DNA of 64,000 bases from Crambe crambe (lineage: Eukaryota > Porifera > Demospongiae > Poecilosclerida > Crambeidae): NCBI GenBank assembly GCA_963924555.1, contig OZ004590.1, forward strand, positions 2,581,001 to 2,645,000. The letters run 5' to 3'. Below the pieces are notes generated by a model that saw only the letters and a program-made list of their open reading frames with translations, was not told the origin of the DNA and made no database searches. A program made the position numbers and the translations under genes. This document shows positions 58,411-64,000 of this stretch, piece by piece; position 1 is the first letter of the stretch; each line of letters starts with the position of its first letter.

Positions 58411-60513
58411 CAGGGGCGTAAGAAGAAGTCTTCTGGTGGGGGGGCTGATGTATGTGTGCTGAACTTGCGCGCGGGAAAATTTTTAGCTAGCCACGCCCAC
58501 TTTCCTTAACCACACCCATTTTTGGATACCAATGTACCATCAACTGGCTCAACAGTGCAGAGGTGTTGGAAGCAAGATTCGATTGGTCAAGCCCAAAATT
58601 GAAACAAATTCCCCAGAACACTGAAGTTCTACAGTTTGCTATACAGTGCAGAGGTGTTGGAAGCAAGATTCGATTGGTCAAGCCCAAAATTGAAACAAAT
58701 TCCCCAGAACACCGAAGTTCTACAGTTTGCTATACTTGAGCATCATATGTATTTAAGTTATTGACTGATAGCCACATAATAATTAATCCCAAAATATTTT
58801 ATTATTGATTGATAGCTACGGTGGCCCATAAGGGCCATGTCAAAGTAAGATTTTTCAATTTCCAAACTGAATATTTCTATTTTCTGAAATGAGTATTTCT
58901 AAAATGCACATTTCCAAAATGCGTATTTCCAAAATGCAAAATGTCTAGCTACAATTCCACTACACGGTGGAACCATACTTTGCCACTTACCTAGGCTAGC
59001 TATACATGAATAATTTTAGCCAGATAAATGGCTACTAAGCTAAAGCTACCAGTGCATATTAGTTGGAGGGTGTGGTCTCATTCAGTGTAGTTTTTTTTAG
59101 AGTGATCCTGAAGAGTATGAAGGCTAGGCTTGCTGGAAAAGTGTTACACGATTCTATGTAGCTATATATATAGGTTGGAATTTGAAAAAGCTTGTATGCA
59201 TGCTGCCTAGCTAGCTGCATGTAAGTTCATGTTTGGATCACTCTGTTTCTAATTATGTTGCTCACTCCTCTGCATTAAATATAATTTTATAAGGATACAG
59301 TTTAAGTGTGCCATCTACCCACTCCTCTGCATAGTCCTCTGCATAGACAGCAAGCTATATAGCTAGCTATAGTCTTTGCTATTTCCAATCTTGCCATTTC
59401 CAATCTTACCATGAAGAGCAAAATAGCAAGATTGAAAATGAAATGGTAGCTAGCTAGCTAAGATTGAAAATAACAAGATTGGAAATGGTAAGATTGGAAA
59501 TGGCGAGATTAGAGATAGCAAGAATGGAAAAGTTCACTTTGCAAACTAGCATAATAGCTAATATTATGTGGAGGAGTAAGCAACATTTAGAAAGAGAGTG
59601 ATTGAACTTAGGCATAAAATCATCAACTGAATGTGACCACACCCTCCAACTAGCCTATTAATTTGAGCCTGAGTTGGGTAGATTGCCATTGATGTATAGC
59701 CATGTAGCCTAGGTAGATTTAGCTATCTATATAGCTATTTATGATCTCAAAGGAACAACAGAAACAAAGCTTAGGTTGATAACACTTTACCTATCTGAAA
59801 TCTTTCAGTTGATGCATTATAGATAAACATTTTTAGTCATGTTAATTAGTAGTTATATGCATAAACCTAGTATCCAGGGGAGGCTGCATTGCCTATAGTC
59901 TCTATAAATTGGTATACCCAACAAGACTACCTGTCAACTACTATCTATGTGCATGCATGTTTTCAGAATCTTATTGATTTTGGAAATGTACATTTTAGAA
60001 ATACTCATTTCAGAAAATAGATTCAGTTTGGAAATTGAAAATTCTTACTTTGACATGGCCCTTATGGGCCACCGTAGATAGCCACTTAATAATTAAACTT
60101 GTTTTTCCCAAAATATTGGTCAGGCCTGGGCCTGACTGGCCTTACCTGTTCCACCGCCTATGCAGTGGCATCAGTGCTTGTGATTGAGGTCTCTGAAGAT
60201 GGACCAGCATCATCACTTGCAAATACAATAATTTTTATTATAATGTACATATGCAATCTTACATCGATAGTTACCTGAGAACTGAATTGGAGCGATGAAT
60301 TCTCCTCTGTGCCATAGTAGAGCCAAGCTAACTGCTGAGTTAGGTGTTACTAATACTTAATTAACCATTCTGTGATGTTAATACTTAGCTAGTAGGTGTT
60401 ATTAATACTTAGTTGACATGCAGCATCTGTTTTTCATATAGCTACTAATGCCTATGTGCATTTTGAGTGGGGGGGCTGAAGCCCCCCCCAGCCCCCTGCT
60501 TCTTACGCCCATG
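58411..60513. mobile_element. 2.1-kb nested-foldback element, copy 2 (inverted)
   Basis: The ends CAGGGGCGTAAGAAG and CTTCTTACGCCCATG are flanked by a 5-bp duplication TTCTT (58406-58410, 60514-60518). It is almost base-for-base the reverse complement of 30,218-32,315, including the 91-bp duplication and every inner inverted repeat. Distinct target duplications show that the two copies arose by separate insertions. Confidence 0.9.
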
Positions 60514-60639
60514 TTCTTATTGGAGCTTCGATCCAAAAACCAGTCCAGTCTCCCAATTTTGATATGGGGGTAGACTTCTGAAAACTTAGTGGTCAACTGT
60601 TATGCCCAACTGTTATGCCATGGACAGAACACAATGTGG

Positions 60640-61060
60640 GCCTGATTCTTGTTCAGCCAACTGGAGCAAGTGTCAATATGTTGGTGCACTCATTTCTACA
60701 ACTGGAATCAAATTATGTGCCATTAAGGGGGAGATACTAACCACACACTTATTGCCCGGATGGCAAAGGACCCCTTGGGCTCATTCTGATTTCATCATTA
60801 CATATCTTGGACCAAGCCCCACATTGAGGGATTGCCCTTTGATGGACTGCCCCATCTAGCACAGCTGATTGTTCTCACCAAGATAACTCACCTGCTTGCA
60901 TATAAGGGGTCCAAGCCAGCTGCAACTTAGCAGCCAAGATGAGCACCAATTTCCAAATTTGACCCTTGACCTCAATCTTGCTGACATCGCAAAAATGTAT
61001 ATGTGCGGCTGTTTAAGCTTCAACCCCTCTATTTAAGACAGGTGCAAGACTAGGATGTCA
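60640..61060. repeat. Uninterrupted copy of the giant element's target repeat
   Basis: The stretch matches, inverted, both flanks of the giant element: 60,676-60,754 pairs with 56,134-56,215 and 60,755-61,060 with 34,296-34,655. The two halves are contiguous here, around cttattgccc. It is an empty-site paralogue that defines the element's boundaries. Confidence 0.75.
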
Positions 61061-61760
61061 CGTTGCAGACTAGCCTCGTTCCCAGGCCATTTTTTTAAAA
61101 CAAGCAGACCATTACGCTACTAATCAGGGCACTTGTGCGCATGTGCAGTGAAAATTCCGTTCCGTGTACAACAAAAATCAGATGAAAAACAATAATTACA
61201 ATAACATCAACTAGGTTACACTTAGCCCTACACCCAATAACACGATCCTTTCTCAAAGCTCATCAACCCATGCACCCATTAAATAACCATGCAGCCACCA
61301 AATTTAATAGCTCAGAGCTCTGCATGGTCCATTTTACAGCTAGTATAAGTTAAATCGCAGTTAGCGGATTTAGGGAGCACTGCAGTAGCTCTTAAATTTA
61401 CTTGCAGTAGCTCTTAGCTATACTAGTCTAGCTAGCTAAAGTACCTTGCTGGAGCAATGCAATACACCCGAGCAATTTCACGATCATGATGATGTAGTAC
61501 TGATTTATTTACGATAGATTTGTTTAGAGAGTCTTCTTTACTTAGACAACTGCTAGGCCAGCGCAGCGTAAAGTGCCATAGCAATATACATTTCCGATTT
61601 TTATTATAGCGCGTGGAAATTCTTGTGGTTTGTTCATTCAGCGATCGGTAGGTACATAGAAAAACGACGAAAGGGAAATGGCCCTAAACAGCTATAATAA
61701 GTTGTCTATAGTCGTATTAAATGTTGCATAGTGCAGCCAGTTGTTTTCGCTCTAGTTAAT
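61061..61760 (+). other. 5' flank of the NIDO gene
   Basis: AT-rich with no coding frame. It presumably holds the promoter, but no specific element can be named. Confidence 0.4.
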
Positions 61761-62667
61761 ATGGCCGTACGTGCTATAGCTCTATTCACTTTTATGGCGG
61801 TGGCAAATAGTGTATCTACTCTCCCTTTAGAGAATTTTTATCCTTTTGGTAGTTCTTCTGGGGACGATGCCTTTGGGCCAACAGATGATGGGTCTTCACC
61901 ACGTATTTCACTGAGTGTACCGTTACTTTTCTTTGGGACAAACTTTAACATTTTATATGTGAGAACTGAGAACCGTGTGAGAGTCTAATTATGATAATAT
62001 TTGCTGATACTGTTTACCTGCAGGTTAACAACAATGGACACATTTCCTTTAATTCACCCTTCTATGCCTCTTATCCACAAAGATTTGAGTTTGTCAGCAG
62101 GCCACTTATAGCACCATATTGGGCTGATGCAGACACCAGAGGCACTGGTACTGTGTGGTACAGGGAGACCACTAACCAGACAGACATAGACAGGGCACAG
62201 AGGGAGATTAGAACAATTTTCCGGGAGGCTACCACATTCACTCCACTTATGGCCTTCATTGCCACTTGGGACCACATAGGATATTTTCCTAGCAGAACTG
62301 ATAAGGTATAATTGTTGCATAGTGACTGAAGTGAAGTATAAGTACAGCCATGGCTGTTTTGTAGCTAGCTGTATATAAAACTAGCTAGATATTGATTATG
62401 CCATCATCTTTTAGACAAACACTTTCCAGTGTATCCTATCAACTGATGGATCTATGTCATATGCCATTTTCCTCTTTGCTGATGGCCTCATCCAGTGGGA
62501 AACTGCAGGTGGACTGGGAGGAATAGGGATAACTGCTGGAGATAGACTGAATTTCATTACTCATGAGTATTCATTCTCTCCACAAGTCCTTAATATCACC
62601 AGCAGCAGGGTGCCTGACACAGTGAGAGTCAATGGAATGTTGATGTACAGGGTGGATGAAGTTTCTG
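61761..62667 (+). CDS. NIDO-domain secreted or receptor protein, first three exons
   Basis: The ATG at 61761 begins MAVRAIALFTFMAVANSVST, a good signal peptide. Exons 61761-61958, 62024-62305 and 62415-62667 are joined by short GT-AG introns, in phases 0, 0 and 1. The protein has LENFYPFGSSSGDDAFGP, then VNNNGHISFNSPF, SRPLIAPYWADADTR, GTVWYRE, FIATWDHIGYF, NTFQCILSTDGSMSYAIFLF and WETAGGLGGIG. This is the NIDO domain of nidogen and of many invertebrate adhesion receptors. The downstream donor at 62668 shows the gene continues; no later exon was recognised before the window ends. It probably acts outside the cell in adhesion or as a receptor ectodomain. Confidence 0.85.
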
Positions 62668-63050
62668 GTAAGTGGAATGATTTGAGTGGCAATTTATATA
62701 ACTATAGCTGATTTAGTTGAGCTAAAATTTGACCTCTAGCTAACCAAACATAATGACAGCTAGAGCTATCTGAATAGCAAGCTATAATGATCGATAGTCC
62801 ATATAGTGCAGCTTAGGACCTCTGATAAAGAATAGACAACCTTGAGATAAATGAGGAGCTGTCCAACAAATTATAAATAGCTATAGATAGCTAGCTAAAT
62901 GCCTTCAAATCTGCTGTGCAATCCCTAGCTATAATGAATGCATAATCTCATACCACATCATTTTGACGGGTACCTACACTACAGAAACGAATGGGTCAAT
63001 ATAACCTAGGTACGTAACCCATAGCATGGGTCAGAATAACTAAAGTTAGA
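62668..63050 (+). other. Intron, nothing recognised
   Basis: AT-rich, with stop codons in all frames. Confidence 0.5.
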
Positions 63051-63063
63051 GTAGCGATGGGAG

Positions 63064-64000
63064 TTTACGGACAGCGGTAGTTTACGGACACTTTAGACTT
63101 TGACCCATGGTAAAATTGGTACCAATTAGGCGGGAGATTTCAAATTTTGCTGACAGTAGTGATTTTTTAAGAGTAAGAATCTACAGCTAATTCAGTAAAT
63201 TTGCGTAGTTTTTTCCTGCTCAATTTTTGCTTTGAATGATCATAGTTAGTATCTCGGTCAAATAATGAGGCATGGAAAAAATGACTGTAAGAAAAACCAA
63301 CTTTATAACTGCACATAGTAAACAAAAACTACATGCAAACACAAAACATTATATATCAATAAAGAGCAAATTTATTGCTCTTTCCAAATGTACCCTTCAT
63401 AAAATAACATGACTGACACAGTATCAGCAATTTTGGCGTAAATAGATTCTTATTGTGGAGGCAGTTACTGGACAGTGAATAATAATGGGTAATGATCTTT
63501 ATAATAGGCCATGGCAACAGCAAGGAAGCGGAGAAATTGGAAATCCGAAGATCTGGAGAGAGCTGCAGAGGAAGTTAGAGAGGGGAAGGTGTCTGTCAGA
63601 GAAGCAGCAGCAAAATATTGTATACCAAAGAGCATGGTACATGATCACTCCAGCTTGAAGGTTAAGCAAGTTTCTCCTGTGTTAATGATAGAAGAAGAAA
63701 CAGAATCATGCTATCTTCTATTATCATTATCATTATCATTTCTTACAATAATAAGCACATGTGCAGCCATTTTACCTTCATTTTAAGAGCTGTCCGCCAA
63801 CTGCCTCTATTGTCCGTTAACTGCCTCCAGTAGGCTCCTACTCTAAATCTCTCCCAGAAATCAGCATAATAGGACTTGCTTAGCTTCCTGCCTGGATAGA
63901 GCGAGGTAGGCCCATAGCTATCCAAAGCCCCCCTGCAATCTTCCTTGCACTTGCTAACCCGCCGGGAAAAACCACAACTTTGTTAACTGTCCGTTTACTA
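63064..64000. mobile_element. pogo/Tigger-like transposon, right end cut by window
   Basis: Subterminal repeats gtttacggaca at 63,064 and 63,080 and their inverse tgtccgtttac near 63,988-63,998, with several tgtccgttaactgcctc-like motifs between, mark two ends of one element. It contains one short coding remnant with a psq HTH. The last base of the element may lie beyond the window. Confidence 0.6.
63511..63786 (+). pseudogene. Tigger/pogo transposase N-terminus (psq HTH), truncated
   Basis: The ATG at 63511 opens 91 codons. Residues 5-47 (RKRRNWKSEDLERAAEEV to AAAKYCIPKSMVHDH) are a pipsqueak/CENP-B-type helix-turn-helix used by pogo-family transposases to bind their ends. After about residue 50 the similarity stops, and the CENP-B and DDE domains are absent, so this copy cannot be catalytically active. 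Confidence 0.75.

Noticed and set aside
58487..58687. Identical 66- and 62-codon frames in both copies of the 2.1-kb element
   Set aside because: Identity reflects recent copying of the element, and the frames lie in its inverted and duplicated non-coding segments.

Overview
The window looks like AT-rich nuclear DNA of an early-branching animal, most likely a sponge. The reasons are very short spliced introns (about 50-100 bp), single-pass receptor tyrosine kinases whose ectodomains mix SRCR, FN3 and calcium-binding EGF modules, a NIDO-domain secreted or receptor protein, and a very dense load of foldback DNA transposons. No bacterial operons, rRNA, tRNA or CRISPR were seen. The species assignment is inference.

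Layout. 0.2-14.3 kb (+ strand): exons of a receptor tyrosine kinase (RTK-A): SRCR, two FN3, a tandem array of near-identical one-exon EGF modules, a transmembrane exon, then seven exons of a complete-looking tyrosine kinase. Its introns are packed with small DNA transposons. 15.0-18.2 kb (- strand): a broken Ty3/gypsy element with short LTRs. 18.4-20.0 kb (- strand): decayed FN3/Ig-like exons. 20.3-24.2 kb (- strand): the kinase, juxtamembrane and transmembrane exons of a second, paralogous receptor (RTK-B), convergent with RTK-A and with the same exon structure. 24.2-30 kb: mostly unassigned, with weak candidate ectodomain exons and MITEs.

30-61 kb is a transposon stack. Its core is one element at 34,680-56,133 (about 14 kb once later insertions are subtracted). 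It has long terminal inverted repeats, a 4-bp target duplication, and an uninterrupted copy of its target repeat at 60.6-61.06 kb. It encodes an intact DDE integrase-like protein (- strand) and, divergently, a decayed HECT-type E3 ubiquitin ligase gene (+ strand). The two genes are separated by a roughly 7-kb palindrome whose arms each carry 13 copies of a 163-bp satellite. Later insertions into it include a foldback MITE, a block carrying an internally deleted RecQ-helicase element, a 2.2-kb TIR element and a hAT-like MITE. Two nearly identical inverted copies of a 2.1-kb foldback element (30.2-32.3 and 58.4-60.5 kb) flank the stack.

61.7-62.7 kb (+ strand): first exons of a NIDO-domain protein with a signal peptide. 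63.0-64.0 kb: a pogo/Tigger-like transposon with a psq-type HTH, cut by the window edge. The host genes are thus mainly cell-surface receptors; most of the other sequence is transposon derived. Exon boundaries are read from GT/AG sites and frame continuity only.
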